Shown: piece after piece, positions 13,801-24,079 of the stretch | Layout of the letters: each line of letters starts with the position of its first letter | Position numbering within the stretch: the stretch's first letter is position 1 | Source: Lamellibrachia columna | Taxonomy: Eukaryota > Annelida > Polychaeta > Sabellida > Siboglinidae | NCBI GenBank assembly: GCA_963662155.1 | Contig: OY759262.1 | Span: forward strand, 56,531,990 to 56,595,989 | DNA: 64,000 nt | Reading direction: 5' to 3' | Notes under the pieces: model-generated | Databases searched by the model: none | Told to the model about the DNA's origin: nothing | What the model saw: the letters and a program-made list of their open reading frames with translations, nothing else | Program-made: the position numbers and the translations under genes

Positions 13801-16800
13801 TATAAATGTGTCCATAGGTGTGACAGACATTGTGGACTGTACGATTTAATAAAGGGTCCACGTTGCCCCATTTTGCTATGTTTCTTACTTTTTTCCAAAA
13901 CTTACCTACCACTAAGAACTGCATGCACACACCAATACGAATGTCATTCTAATCAAACCGTCAATGTTCATCTATATGGTACAAAAACTTAGATACTGAG
14001 TCCAAATGTGATTGTTCACTGATTTTATTTATTTTGGCCATTTCCATCTTCACACAAACGTCTATATCAACGAACATCTTACACCTAAGAACAGCAACAT
14101 CGCTCGGATGGACAGAAAATTTAAGAAAGACCAATAAATCGCACCTGGACAAGTAACGGCTAGGCGTTGGTCAAGATCCTTGGCTCACCCGAAACAGCAA
14201 AAACCTACATCGTGCACGACGAATCCCCGGTAAAAAGTGTCCATCCACTCCATCATTGTACACTGTAAGGACTACGAATGAAACATCTAGTGTTACAGCT
14301 TTGTGGGACGTGTGTAGGATCAAATTCACACCGTTCCAACGACATAGTCGTTTCTAAAGAACGTCATACCACAAAACCAGATATAATACACATCGGATTC
14401 ATGCAGCAGCTATTGCCGTAATAAAACCACAGCAGAGAGTTTGTATCAAATGTTTACTTCATCTCCATGGAAAGTAGGCGACGGTAAGCTTGAAAGACCA
14501 GAGAAATGATGCCGTGGAAGAGTGTATGACCATCATATGGAAAAGTTGCTCGCCTGCTAGACCAATAACTTTCAAAAGTTGTCTGCCGAACACATGTTAA
14601 GAACTTAAAACATGACAACATATAGTAAGCAATATATTTGGTCTTCATTCGTTTTGTATTTCCTGTTTACATATCAATGGACATAGGAGTTGATAGTTTA
14701 TAAATGTGCAGCAATCTCCAAAACTTCAAACACTATTAGAATCAGCCGAGCTGAACCACTTTAGTCCGATTATTTGACGTCGTCCTAATGTTGTCCTGTC
14801 GACCCAAGTTGACATTTGTGTTTCCTAACTATTTCTGTGTGACGAATAACGTTTGCTACTTATCACTGGACATTTAATACTTTGGATATTTCAATCACAT
14901 TTACACGTGCAAAAAAACAATTCGATGATCGCATTATATTTTCCTCTGTGTTATTTGTATTGGTGGTATTCGAAACGATGTCCTCTAATAAATGTCTATT
15001 CGGTAGCATAACCATCTCGATCCCTGATAAATAGTAAAAATATAGTTGCTATGTGTTTCGATAACACCAGTATGTTGTCTACCAGTCATAATCATCACAT
15101 CATGAATATATAGCAACGGCATCCATTAAACATGCATTGAAAGTAAAATTATTGTTTGGATTTGGGAGGCAGAAGTAAACATCTTAAAGCGACATGGTGT
15201 GCTCGTTTTTATTGTAAAAGCAAGTTATGTAATATAAATTATATATTCTAACATACTACTGACCACCTAAACGAAGTAGAAGCAATTGTGAAACCAATAG
15301 GATATTTACAAAAGTAGACTTCGCTGGAACAGGCGGAGCTTTGAAATGTCAGCGCTTGTCACTTATAAAAGACTTCCGTGGCAACTGACAATTCTTCGAT
15401 ATAGCATATCACCCGACACGGAACTGGGTGGTACAGCGAATAACGTTCAGTGGGGCTCTATATAATTACGTTTTGATTGTTCTCTGCAAAATTTCGTCGG
15501 AACTAATTCGTAAGTTATTTCGTCGACTAATGACAATCGAAAATAATAACCTGGAGATGAACACCCGAAAGTGTATATCATCATTTGACACACGAAAGTT
15601 GATTAAAAATTAAAAACGACAATAGGTACTATCAATAATTGTTTCACTTCATCTTTCTACCAATCTCAAAGCATTGGTATGGGAATGCACATATACTGTG
15701 CCACTTGATATTGCGATTCATCCTGCACTATTTCCATATTTTCTGGTCAGCGGCCGATGTGCTGGGTTTAGGCACCTACTGTAATAATCTTACAACGAAC
15801 TGTTTCGTGTATATGGCTAAACTGTATTAGCAATACCATAACATTTATCTATCTGTCGTAATAGTTATTTTTGAAGATGTTTGCATTATTTGGTTTTGCA
15901 TACATTAACGTAATTGGAGGATTAAGCCCTGCCTCCTCTGTGGCCGGTAAACACCAGGGCTCACTGATTTCGATAGTTTCTCGCAAAATGCAAACCAACG
16001 TTTCTGCCTCATTATATGTGTTTTGGTGGTTGTATACATTTAACAAATGTATTCTTGTACAAAGAATATTATATTAATAAATAAATAAATAAACGAGGAT
16101 CAGCACAACTCGTTTCAACAGTTAAAGACATATCACAGGGAATTTATTCGGATTTAGTGGTCGGCACATTTGTTTCAAGACCCTCAACATGTCTACTGTG
16201 CGCAAGCAAAACATGAAAACGGTATGCAAACATGTTTTGACACATCTAAAAACACCACATTCCAACGGTTCATGAGATTCGACCACATGTTTTTAGACAC
16301 AAGATTGCATTTGTGTAAATATCGGTGCTGTGTTTCATGTCATTCACCTTGTCATTGTTGGCACGATAATATTGAAAATATTCACGCTGGGTGGAAACTC
16401 AAGAAGGCAAAGTACATTTGTAGAAATAATGACCAACGCTAGGAAAACATTGTATTCAACTATATCCTTCCTCAAAGACTACACCATGCAGTATCGTGAA
16501 ATTATTGGCCTATTTTAAGGAAAGCCTAAAATATCTTAATGTTAAAAATAATATGTCGTTGAAGCTCTGGTCATACGGTTGTTATATCTACCGTTATAAA
16601 AAAAACAACTTGCATGCATTTTATATAGAGTGGCACGAAAGTAATTTAACACGTTGTATCGGAATTAACTTTGTTTACTTGAATGGACTGGTGGCATATA
16701 GTAATCTCTGCAGCCACAAGTGTCGACAACAAAGTCAGTGATGCATTCTCTGTAGCAGGCCGCCTGCGAGTATTGATCGAAGTAGCGCAGCTTCCGGTGT

Positions 16801-19800
16801 TTCCCGCATTCACCGTGTGGTGGTGGCAGGTTCGTCTCCTACAATATCGACATTCAACGGACGTCTACGAACACCAACACAACCTCAACCTGGTAACGAT
16901 TCTCGCCGTTTGATAGATGGTCTGTGACATTTTCCACTTTTCTATATATAATTATTTCAGCATCATTTAAGCTTGAAGCATTAAGCAATTCTGACACAAG
17001 TACAGAACAACGAGTACGGTTATTTTTGCTATTTGTTGGGCCGATTCTAGTAATGTTGCTGCGCCACCATTAAAAAAACAAACAATATGTTACTTACGTT
17101 CGATACGGTCACTGCAACAAAAGTGTGCATTCCTGCGGGGACGTTATCCCCAAAGTCCTGCACCAATGGTATGGCATCTTGGTGGTGCAGAAGTAACTTC
17201 AATCCCACTGCATTGTGTGGCCCCTTCATGTACTCGTACTGTTCGGTGTTCACGACCAGTTCCAGTCCATTCTTGACCCCTACAAAACATCGACACTTTC
17301 TGAAGTGAAACTATTGGCATCATACAAATAGATGTAGAAGACAACAATTATAGTTTTGTTATTAATATTTAATGTAATATTTTTAAACCAGCAGAGTATC
17401 AGACTAATTTGTTGAAAAATGGGGCTGTAAGTTTTTATCCATATATATTTATATGTATCGTTTGATAGTCATCGTATAAAGTGGTTTACAAGCCTATAGG
17501 TGCATACGTAATTGCTGCATAAGACATAAGTATTTACCAGTTGCATTGATCGTGGAGTTAGCGTTGTTCCTGGCGTTGAACGTGTAACACACTCCAGCAT
17601 CAGTTACGGTCTCTTGGAAATCTTCGTGACTGCATGGCATTCCCTTCCACCTACAACTAACATGACAGTCACATATACGTGGAGTTGAATACATATCGAC
17701 GAAAAACATATATCGAACTGTTATGTAATAATATTCAACAATGTGTGATGGGTGATATTGATCACAATTCCCAAATAGTATAAATATCATTCAATCATCG
17801 GAATTACTGTTATCATCAATATCGTCAAAGTAATATGCTCCAATATTTATCTGCATGAGTCGCCAGGCAGTGAAGACACTCACAACGCAATCATGTCTTC
17901 CTTGCGGTGTGCATGCTGTCGGTAGACATGAAGCATCGATTGGTTGTCGACGCCCCACGTGTAGTTGAACGTGGGGGACATGTTTGTCCGACTGTACATG
18001 TCGTACAACCAATGGAACGAGTCGCTTTTCTCCGCGGCCGATATTCTGCAACATTCGCTGTTAATGTTCAGTGTGTGTACCAAAGAAAGCAACCAATCTT
18101 GGCACATGACTTGGCTATACATACATGAGTTCTCACTAAAACATTAATGTTCCGGTTTTTGTGATTCTAGTCGATGTAGATACAGCGCTTTCGTTATCTT
18201 TCTTCTTAATTAGTATACTCTATGTCCTTGGAAGCGTAGGAACGCTATAACACATATTTAATTTAGTGTTATATAAATGACGATCCATGTGCAGGAGGAC
18301 CTCGGTTTACGGTCACCTCGGTGGTACGGTCATTCCGCCATTACGGTCACATAGGCTCAGCCCCAACTGATTTCCCATAGAAAATAATAGGACGCTAATA
18401 ATGTCACCTCGATATTCAGGAATACTGACAGAAACTCGGTGCAAAACTGGAAGAATCCTCCCCGGTGTTACGGTCAGTCACGGCCGAGCGGCCACGATCG
18501 GCTTCGCTGCCGGTCGGCCGTCAACGCCAGCAGTACGAAGCCAAGCACTTCTAAATTTCGGAAGCGATGAAAGAAGCAATATCCCAGACATCTTAAATAA
18601 CACTTTGAGCTCCAATTCTTAGCGGATGGGTAGATTTTGAATTCCAATTCTTAGCGTGAGAGTAGATTTCACAAAAAAATACGACGGCCGTGGCTTCGAG
18701 GCTGACAATATCGCGACATCCGATTATTTGCTTCATGACCGAAGAGCTACATTGGATCAGTACAGGGCGCTGTACACGTTGAAATTCCTTTGATTTATAG
18801 GTCATCGACAATATATTATTTCTGTAATTATATATCTTTACAATTTGTTTATTATTATCGGTGTATGCGAAAGGAAGCGAAGGAGAAGACAATTGTCAGG
18901 AACTAGCAGATTTTTTAAAAGCGACAAATCGTTTTGATCAGAGATGGCTAACCTATTGCAAATGCCATTTACATTGGTTGAATGGAACGATATCGGTTAA
19001 TCCAAAATGGGGATACTTTTGTCCATCCAAGTGGCAATACGAAGAGGCACAATGCTTGTGACTCACATAGTGTCTTCGCTAAACATTATAAAAGCAAGAT
19101 CCCCATTCATCTTAGGTTACACTTTGAACTTAATTTCGAAGTGGATCAGTAGATTTTACAGAACAACGCAGTGGCAAGGTCTTTGACGCTAATAATAAGG
19201 TGCCCCGTACTTGGCGCTTGATTGTTTGTTTAACGCTCGAGGAGCTCGGCTGGAGTAGCAGACCTAGGCGTGGGAAAAGGCAGCCGGGCTGTAAGACGGG
19301 GCAGTCTAAAGCCTTTTAATTGGTAGATGATCTTGTGCATTCTGTATCCCTTTGTTTACTTAGCATACCTTAGGAACCCAAGTACATAACTCTACTCTAG
19401 TACTAGTAATACATACACAACATTAGTACTAGTACTAGTAATACATACACAACATTACACATTATATACAGTGTGTTTGAAAAATATGCATTGGTATTAA
19501 AATTACTTGCATCTGTATAGCAATTTTTTCAATTCCCACGATGCTTCAGTGCCATATTCACTATTAAAGTTACTTCCCTATTAAGGTCACTTTTGCCCAG
19601 TCCTGTGGGTGACCTTAATAGTGGGGTTCTACTATAATTCGTTTTTCTGCCATTATATATCACATGCTTTGCTCTCAACAATTGTTTTATTCATGTCTGA
19701 CCATTTAGTCTTTCCACTTTTCTTTTCCATAATCTTATGATTTAGATGCTCTCTTTGGTAATCTCACAACACCAACACATTTGTTCAGAACGTGTCCTCT

Positions 19801-20528
19801 CCGTCCTTTCCAAGAAGTGTTACTTTCATATCCATGTATCTTTATTCCAATATTTGCTTCTTCTGTCCTTCTTCTCTCCCGACCCATTTGTAATCTTCTA
19901 TGCCAAACTTCTCTGTATGTCCCTTCCCCTCCCCACTTCTCTCCCTTCAGTCGGACTGCCGACGCCAAGGAGTTTGGTGAACCTACGTTAAAAGTAAGAA
20001 GTATCCTTCATTCTCGCAGAATCCAATTCAGTTATCGTATGGTTGTTTTGTCCTAAACTCATTACGTGACGAAGCAGATGTTTTCGACTTCGTTGAAAGG
20101 ATGATTTGTGTTAGTTATTACAATCAATATTGGACTAATAAATACATATAGTTAGCCTATGTGTTTTATTAATAAAAAAATTATTTAATAATAATTACAA
20201 TAAAAACGTCTATATATGTTGTAAGAGAGTGACAACGTGTCAACAGCGATACGCGATACCTGAAGGCGTTTTGGTTGCAAATGGTGACGGCGGGAAAGAC
20301 GACAGGTCCTTGTCGTGATATCGATGTCTTCATTCTGACAGGCCAGCTTAAGTACTGTCTCACGAAATATGAACACTGGACGATGTATATCAAGGTGCTG
20401 ATCACTACGATTGCGAACCAGAGAATCCTACAACAGACAAACGTGCCGGATAGGGTTTCAACAACACAGAACCGTCGCTCCGATAGCGTTACTCGCATTC
20501 GAGTCAGGGCAATAAGAGGTGGTCGCAT
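7623..20528 (-). CDS. DEG/ENaC-family sodium channel, eight-exon gene model
   Basis: Degenerin/epithelial sodium channel subunit: a trimeric plasma-membrane cation channel with two membrane helices and a large Cys-rich ectodomain. Seen in order on the minus strand: TM1 and FPAVTICN-type motif (exon A); a Cys-rich stretch with the CYTFN motif (B, C); GLKLLL stretch (D); CY..EC and C-G-C-R-D-Y-Y-MP (E); CVCPKEC (F); NNFLELNIYMRDL (G); GDIGGSMGLLIGASVITLME at TM2 (H). All are DEG/ENaC hallmarks. Proposed GT-AG junctions are phase compatible at every step: exons of 269, 246, 119, 182, 160, 1555, 92 and 188 nt, total 2811 nt, 936 residues. That is longer than the usual 500-700, because of exon F. 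The subfamily (FaNaC-, ASIC- or peptide-gated-like) is not resolved. The start codon is the least certain part; another upstream exon is possible. Confidence 0.85.
7811..10342. other. Intron G-H: no gene; GC-rich 68-bp duplication
   Basis: Intronic to the channel gene. At about 8780-9215 it turns GC-rich and contains a 68-bp near-duplicate (AGTACGCCTGAACGACGGCAG at about 8883, repeated at about 8951). Open frames there follow the base composition. This patch may be a solo LTR or other insertion, but no ends were fixed. Confidence 0.5.
10343..10434 (-). CDS. DEG/ENaC exon G: pre-TM2 strand
   Basis: A 92-bp exon encoding NNFLELNIYMRDL, RVQESEQIEGY and TLIDML, the conserved stretch just before TM2. 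The acceptor is GTGTTTCAG before 10434 and the donor is GTAAGG at 10342. The one-nucleotide entry completes the AG left by exon F, and the exit phase fits the GT opening exon H. A decayed copy lies on the plus strand at 49884-49970. Confidence 0.9.
11259..12813 (-). CDS. DEG/ENaC exon F: CVCPKEC plus a very large ectodomain insertion
   Basis: Starts after a GTTTTTTCAG acceptor and soon reads CVCPKECDIVHYKASNSYAA, the conserved C-x-C-P-x-x-C...Y...S element. In the family about 40 residues normally separate this from the pre-TM2 strand. Here the same open exon continues for over 450 residues, charged and apparently helical (EKYLKN, EQLKESFDIQERLL, RLEYFLETTRLDG), with only a few cysteines. No internal repeat or known domain is obvious. 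The donor is TTTTTTAG|GTAATT at 11258, phase 2, matching exon G. The long intact frame argues that the insertion is translated. Confidence 0.8.
12814..16678. other. Intron E-F: no gene; one interspersed repeat
   Basis: A 3.9-kb intron. About 13180-13440 resembles 46740-46990 (shared 'AAGCCAACAT..GTTGCAT' and 'AAGATGCT..TGTTCAACAAG' stretches), so an unrecognised interspersed repeat sits here. Nothing else is supported. Confidence 0.5.
16679..16838 (-). CDS. DEG/ENaC exon E: Cys-rich thumb segment
   Basis: Too short to stand out as a long ORF. It reads ...PPPHGECGKHRKLRYFDQYS, then CYRECITDFVVDTCGCRDYY and MP, the classic DEG/ENaC 'P-y-G-x-C ... Y-S-x-x-x-C-x-x-E-C ... C-x-C-x-x-x-x-M-P' pattern. 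The acceptor is TATTGTAG before 16838 and the donor is GTAAAC at 16678. It enters in phase 0 and leaves in phase 1, matching exons D and F. Confidence 0.85.
17098..17279 (-). CDS. DEG/ENaC exon D: GLKLLL ectodomain segment
   Basis: Encodes NGLELVVN and GLKLLLHHQDAIP followed by AGMHTFVAVT, matching the GL-x-L-x-L and G-x-x-x-x-V region of DEG/ENaC ectodomains. The acceptor is TTTTGTAG before 17279. The donor is the near-perfect GTAAGT at 17097, phase 0. Confidence 0.8.
17538..17656 (-). CDS. DEG/ENaC exon C: CYTFN motif
   Basis: Encodes CRWKGMPCSHEDFQ followed by GVCYTFN, the family's conserved Cys-x(n)-Cys...G-x-C-Y-T-F-N block. The acceptor is GTTAG before 17656 and the donor is GTAAAT at 17537. 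The phases (1 nt in, 1 nt out) match exons B and D. Confidence 0.8.
17884..18129 (-). CDS. DEG/ENaC exon B: proximal ectodomain
   Basis: Encodes ectodomain sequence with paired cysteines and HAHRKEDMIA, which leads into the Cys-W-K-G-x-P-C motif of exon C. The donor is GTGAGT at 17883-17878. The acceptor AG next to 18129 fits the phase of exon A; a stronger-looking TTTTAG acceptor four bases upstream would not keep frame with exon A as drawn, so this junction is the weakest of the set. Confidence 0.65.
18130..20259. other. Intron A-B: pogo-like hairpin and small tandem repeat
   Basis: No gene seen. 19399-19456 holds two 26-bp copies (AGTACTAGTAATACATACAC...) at a 32-bp spacing. 19578-19621 has perfect 13-bp inverted arms CTATTAAGGTCAC/GTGACCTTAATAG followed by TGGGGTTCTACT. 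This resembles the ends of pogo/Tigger-type DNA transposons, and about 18296-18350 has related ACGGTCACCTCGG words. Confidence 0.45.
20260..20528 (-). CDS. DEG/ENaC exon A: N-terminus, TM1, post-TM1 motif
   Basis: Encodes a cytoplasmic segment, a hydrophobic TM1 (about ILWFAIVVISTLIYIVQCSYF) and the conserved FPAVTICNQNAF just outside the membrane. It ends TTCAG|GTATCG (donor at 20259), phase 2. I take the start as the ATG at 20526-20528; a second in-frame ATG lies at about 20499-20501, and the frame stays open upstream, so the 5' limit is uncertain. Confidence 0.75.
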
Positions 20529-21025
20529 GAGTTCGAAAAGTCCAAAAAGGTGGCGACTTTCCCCAACGTATTGTATAGATGTCAACATTACCGTTGTCAT
20601 GCGGAAAATACCACTTTCCCCCTCGTCCCCCTTACCCGCTTTTTTACGAAATGTCCCGATTTTCATAAAAAAAACTTTCACTTTAAAATCGACCTATTTG
20701 TTGCACTGGATGCCTTTCTTGGCATATTGTATTTCTTTGGTATCAAATAATTTCACATTTTACGGCTAACGAGACTTCTCAGGAAAATGGCGACCTTTAA
20801 AAATAAGACGACAAAAACAACGAAATAAAGCTGAAAGTTGAGTGGAGGAGGATGTTTCCCGACTTTCATTTGCACTTTCCACTTTTTCTTCAGAACATTC
20901 TGGCATTTCGAACAGCATATGTTGAAACCAATACTATAGAGCACCGAATCGTGACGTCATGTTGCCATGACAACATGCTCGCTGGTCTTGTTTCAATTGT
21001 GCTGTGCTTTGTCATCGATTGCAAA
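20529..21025. promoter_or_regulatory. Putative 5' flank of the DEG/ENaC gene, now abutting the Polinton
   Basis: About 500 bp between the predicted channel start codon and the Polinton target duplication. It must hold the promoter or an upstream intron of the channel gene. No TATA box was identified. Confidence 0.35.
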
Positions 21026-21031
21026 CACCAT
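21026..21031. repeat. Left target site duplication CACCAT
   Basis: Six bases, CACCAT, directly before the element's AGTAGTTATAG terminus. The identical six follow the right terminus at 38308-38313. A 6-bp duplication is the Maverick/Polinton hallmark. Confidence 0.95.
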
Positions 21032-21123
21032 AGTAGTTATAGTGTCGGAATGACCGAGCCAAAGAGGGGACCAGTAGGGAGGGTCACTGCGACTTCCGGT
21101 CGCATATCCTTCTAGGTACCGTG

Positions 21124-21139
21124 AGCGCCCCCTGGCGGC
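21124..21139 (-). promoter_or_regulatory. CTCF-like motif, left TIR outer
   Basis: The minus strand reads GCCGCCAGGGGGCGCT, one difference from the core of the vertebrate CTCF consensus GCCACCAGGGGGCGCT. It is conserved in the opposite TIR (38200-38215). Binding is inferred only. Confidence 0.55.
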
Positions 21140-21166
21140 GACCTATATCCCTATGCATACCCCTAG

Positions 21167-21182
21167 AGCGCCCCCTGGCGAC
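21167..21182 (-). promoter_or_regulatory. CTCF-like motif, left TIR inner
   Basis: The minus strand reads GTCGCCAGGGGGCGCT, two differences from the CTCF core consensus. It has the same orientation as the outer motif, 43 bp away. Its mirror copy is at 38157-38172. Confidence 0.5.
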
Positions 21183-21220
21183 TGGAGCTAACCCTAACCG
21201 CCGTAACCCCAACTTTTTGA

Positions 21221-21600
21221 CGATTGTAACATGACCCCAACCTGATCTCATCAGTGGTGAACCCTGACCCTAACGGAGTGACCACTACCCTAACGAGACC
21301 GCTACCCCAGACCCTCAAGGAGCGAGATAATTTTAATTGTACCCCAACGCATTTAACCCCTGGTTCATTGTCGTCCGCGGTACCCTATCCGCATTCTATA
21401 GCCTACAACCACCCGGTTCGTTGTAGTAAGCGTTACCCTATCTGCAATCTGTAGTCTACATGGATGTGTGTATAACTATTCATCCGTTCGTTATTGTATG
21501 TGATAGCAGGGTGAAACGTGGTCATATTTCTTTTACTAGCGTCGTTAACCGGCAAAATCGACACAACACCTCATTGAATGAAGTCACAAAGAAAATGTAT
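21221..21600. other. Left subterminal region with telomere-like words, no gene
   Basis: Inside the TIR, CCCTAAC, CCCCAAC and ACCCTAAC words recur at irregular spacing to about 21440. They mirror the GGGTTAGGGTTAG words at 38031-38150. These are degenerate and not a true telomere repeat. No ORF is supported. Confidence 0.6.
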
Positions 21601-21840
21601 TATTTAAAAATAACGACACATCAGATCGTAGTAATATAATTATTTAAAAATAGCCATATATCAAATCATATTAAAGCATAGTCATATAAATATTGTTCAT
21701 TGTTCTTCACTTTATTTAAAAATAGCCATATATCAAATCATATTAAAGCATAGTCATATAAATATTGTTCATCGTTCTTCGCTTTATTTAAAAATATCGA
21801 TATATCATATTATATTAAAACATAGTGTTCATCGTTCTTC
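21601..21840. repeat. 72-bp tandem repeat, about three units
   Basis: The word TATTTAAAAATAGCCATATATC restarts at 21641 and 21713 and again, altered, at 21785, giving a 72-bp period; a degenerate partial copy starts at 21601. Units from 21713 on begin CTTTATTTAAA, which on the minus strand gives AATAAA poly(A) signals for the leftward gene ending at 21845. Confidence 0.9.
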
Positions 21841-21844
21841 GATC

Positions 21845-22815
21845 TCAATCGAAGTTCAGGCGTGGCAGTGACCTCCCGCGTCTGTCTATCAGCTTGGTAG
21901 GCCGTTGTCGTTGCTCGACTCGGGCGTTGCATGCATGCAACATCTCTTTCTCAACTCGCTCGAGTGGACAAATCATACCGAATTCCGTCATAACGGTAGC
22001 CCACATTCGTCTATGATCCAAGAAGTCTGCATATTTGTTGCATTCATCGTCCCAATTTTCTGGAGGACTGTCATAGCCATCGTCATTGTCGTCATATATG
22101 CGTGGTATATATCGACACAGTTCCTCCATCACTACTGCCCACTGTCGTCGATGGAAGCTGAAAACCAGAGTGAAAGACACATGAAAATCGAGCCTTTGTT
22201 AAAGATGCAGTCGAGACTTTGTTAAAAGTATGCTATATACATTTCTTAAATAACACATGCGTGTGTTGATAAGCTATGGGAAACCCGAGAGCGACGAAAG
22301 GCGTACTTTAGACCTGGCCCGCTAGCGAAGTCGGCTTGATGTTTTTTATCGCTAGGCCGGTGGCAACCGACTAGCAAGCGTGTAGAAAGTAGGCCACGAC
22401 CAGACGATATCAGTGACCTGACAATCCGGCCCGGCTCTTGGTTTTTATCACTAGGCCGGTAGCGGCAGCCGACTAGCAAGCGGCGTGTGGAAGTAGGCCA
22501 CGCACAGACGATAACAGTGACCCGACGACCCAGCTCGGTTCGTGTGTTTTTTATTAGTAGACTTCTAGCAACCGAATAGCGAGCGTTGTGAAATAGGCCA
22601 CATTCGCATAAAAGATGTCTCTTAAAGTTAAACTATGTGTTATATAGATGCTTTTTAAAAGCTTTTAAAAGCAAAGGAGTATGTATTAGTTACCAATCGT
22701 GCAAACAACGACATACATTATGTACTTACGAGCGATGCAGTAGCAGGGTCAACGAGTCCCCGATTTCGACGTAGACGACCAGCATATCGGAGCGTAGCGC
22801 AATGTCAGGCAGCAT
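21845..22815 (-). CDS. Spliced accessory gene, unknown function (two exons)
   Basis: Exon 1 is 22815-22730 from ATG (MLPDIALRSDMLVVYV...) to a GTAAGTA donor at 22729. Exon 2 is 22157-21845 after a GGTTTTCAG acceptor, ending in TGA. The two-base exit phase of exon 1 is completed exactly by the first base of exon 2. A TATATAAGG box lies 80-90 bp upstream of the ATG, and AATAAA (minus strand) lies about 57 bp past the stop. The product is about 132 residues, acidic in the middle (YDDNDDGYDSPPENWDDE). It has two similar stretches, RRQWAVVMEEL and RRMWATVMTEF, suggesting an internal duplication. No family recognised. The 572-bp intron carries the about 104-bp repeats. Confidence 0.5.
22321..22615. 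repeat. Three degenerate direct repeats of about 104 bp in an intron
   Basis: The words TAGGCCGGTGGCAACCGACTAGCAAGCG, or variants of them, recur near 22353, 22453 and 22557, each followed by GTAGGCCAC(A) and, in the first two, CAGACGATA(T/A)CAGTGACC. They lie in the intron of the minus-strand accessory gene. Confidence 0.75.
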
Positions 22816-22895
22816 CGTGACGTCAGAAGCAACAACAGCGACGACAGGAACATAACGACGGTAAGTGTATAAAGAAATACCTCGTCTAAGAACGG

Positions 22896-22904
22896 CCTTA
22901 TATA
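22896..22904 (-). promoter_or_regulatory. TATA box for the leftward accessory gene
   Basis: The minus strand reads TATATAAGG, about 80-90 bp before the ATG at 22815. The RPA-like gene has the same arrangement (TATATAAG about 85 bp before its ATG). Confidence 0.55.
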
Positions 22905-23411
22905 CCAAAAGTTAAACAATGCAGACAGCTGACATAAGCCACTATAACACAATAACAAATATGTCAAAGTCAGAAAGTTATGCGAAAAAGAAACGGCAGA
23001 CAGCCGCTAGGAAACAATAATAATAAAATTTATCGAAGTGGAATGCGAAAAACAACTCCCAAACCCGCTAGAACAATAAGCAATCCCTCACAACGAAAAA
23101 CATGTTCTTTAAGTATGTCACAGAAGTGTCAGAGAATCGACGCTTCAACCAAAATCCCATTTATCACGCGTAAAAAACCAAGTCACCGCGTCCTAGACGA
23201 TCGTTGCATCGAATTCCAGACATTCGACGTATAATAATAAGCAATCCCTCACAGCGATAAGGCTGCCGCAGAAATGTCAATTAACCGACGCTGAAACCGA
23301 AATCCCATTTATCACGCGTAAAAAACCAAGTCAGCGAGTCCTAGACAAGCGTTGCATAATATCACCGGCATTAAATACAGTGCATGTAATTTGGAACAAC
23401 ATAAAATCAGA
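22905..23411. repeat. Divergent intergenic region with two 162-bp-spaced direct repeats
   Basis: AATAAGCAATCCCTCACA begins at 23074 and again at 23236. Each is followed by matching sequence including CCCATTTATCACGCGTAAAA and GTCCTAGAC. The repeats lie just upstream of the NADAR-like gene and downstream (in the other direction) of the leftward gene's promoter. They may hold regulatory or replication signals. No gene seen. Confidence 0.8.
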
Positions 23412-23924
23412 ATGAATCGTCCTATATACTTCAGAGGAGGAAACAGTTTCCTATCTAACTTCTACGCGTGTAGGATACATGCATGGGGTCATGTTTTTAT
23501 CACCGTTGAAGCTGCGTACATGTACAGGAAATGCATATTTTATGGCGATGCCGAGACGGCGGAAAAGATGCTAGCCACACGAACCGGACTACAGGCGAAA
23601 TACCTTAGCAAGACCATTCGAGAGAAGGAGCATTTACGTGCACAATGGAACAAACAGAGACGATATGTAATGACAGCGTTAGTTGCGATTAAATTTCGTG
23701 ACACGACACTACGCAAACGATTGTAAAACACACATTCATCGCCGTTAATGGAATGCGTGAGAAGCAGGGAAGGATTCTGGAGCATGTTCACCTACACTGG
23801 ACAGCCTGGACAGAACGTGTTGGGTCAGATACTCGTGAATTGTCGCGAGTTCGTTCGAAAAAACCAGACGATGGGAATGCGTGCTCGTCAACAACGCCCA
23901 GACGATAGGAATGCGCGGCGATAG
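23412..23924 (+). pseudogene. NADAR-family (YbiA-like) ADP-ribose N-glycosidase homologue, one in-frame stop
   Basis: NADAR proteins hydrolyse N-glycosidic bonds of ribose derivatives, including removal of ADP-ribose from guanine in DNA or RNA. The frame from ATG at 23412 reads IYFRGGNSFLSNFYACRI, then FITVEAAYMYRK (family F-x-T-x-E-h-x-x-x-x-x-K), W-x-x-x-R-x-x-V-M and I-K-F. It meets TAA at 23724-23726 and continues in the same frame through LMECV, a Trp (EGFWS) and GQNVLGQILVNCRE to TAG at 23922-23924. Both sides of the stop match the family in order, so this is one gene of about 170 codons with a nonsense codon. The usual W-G motif is W-S here. The earlier in-frame TTG at 23352 is not needed. 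It sits in the accessory block before the RPA-like gene. Confidence 0.75.
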
Positions 23925-23989
23925 CGCAACGCATACCGACGCCCCACAGCTGGTCAGATAAGAAAGGCGCGCCATGCAAGCGCCCCCGC

Positions 23990-23997
23990 TATATAAG
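23990..23997 (+). promoter_or_regulatory. TATA box of the RPA-like gene
   Basis: TATATAAG following GCGCCCCCGC, 83 bp before the ATG at 24080. This resembles the leftward accessory gene's promoter. Confidence 0.6.
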
Positions 23998-24079
23998 AGA
24001 CTCGCAGCTCTAACTGCCATAACCAACTCGCACTCTCGATCGATCGACTGCCTCCTGTCTCGCTTACGTCTTCGACGCC

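Larger units (their letters stand above)
21032..21220 (+). repeat. Left terminal inverted repeat, 189 bp
   Basis: Matches the reverse complement of 38119-38307 with about ten differences. It starts AGTAGTTATAGTGTCGG and ends AACTTTTTGA. It contains two CTCF-like motifs 43 bp apart and CCCTAACC words at its inner edge. Confidence 0.97.

Noticed and set aside
20275..20769. 164-aa plus-strand frame
   Set aside because: Antisense of DEG/ENaC exon A, which has family motifs and a splice donor on the minus strand.
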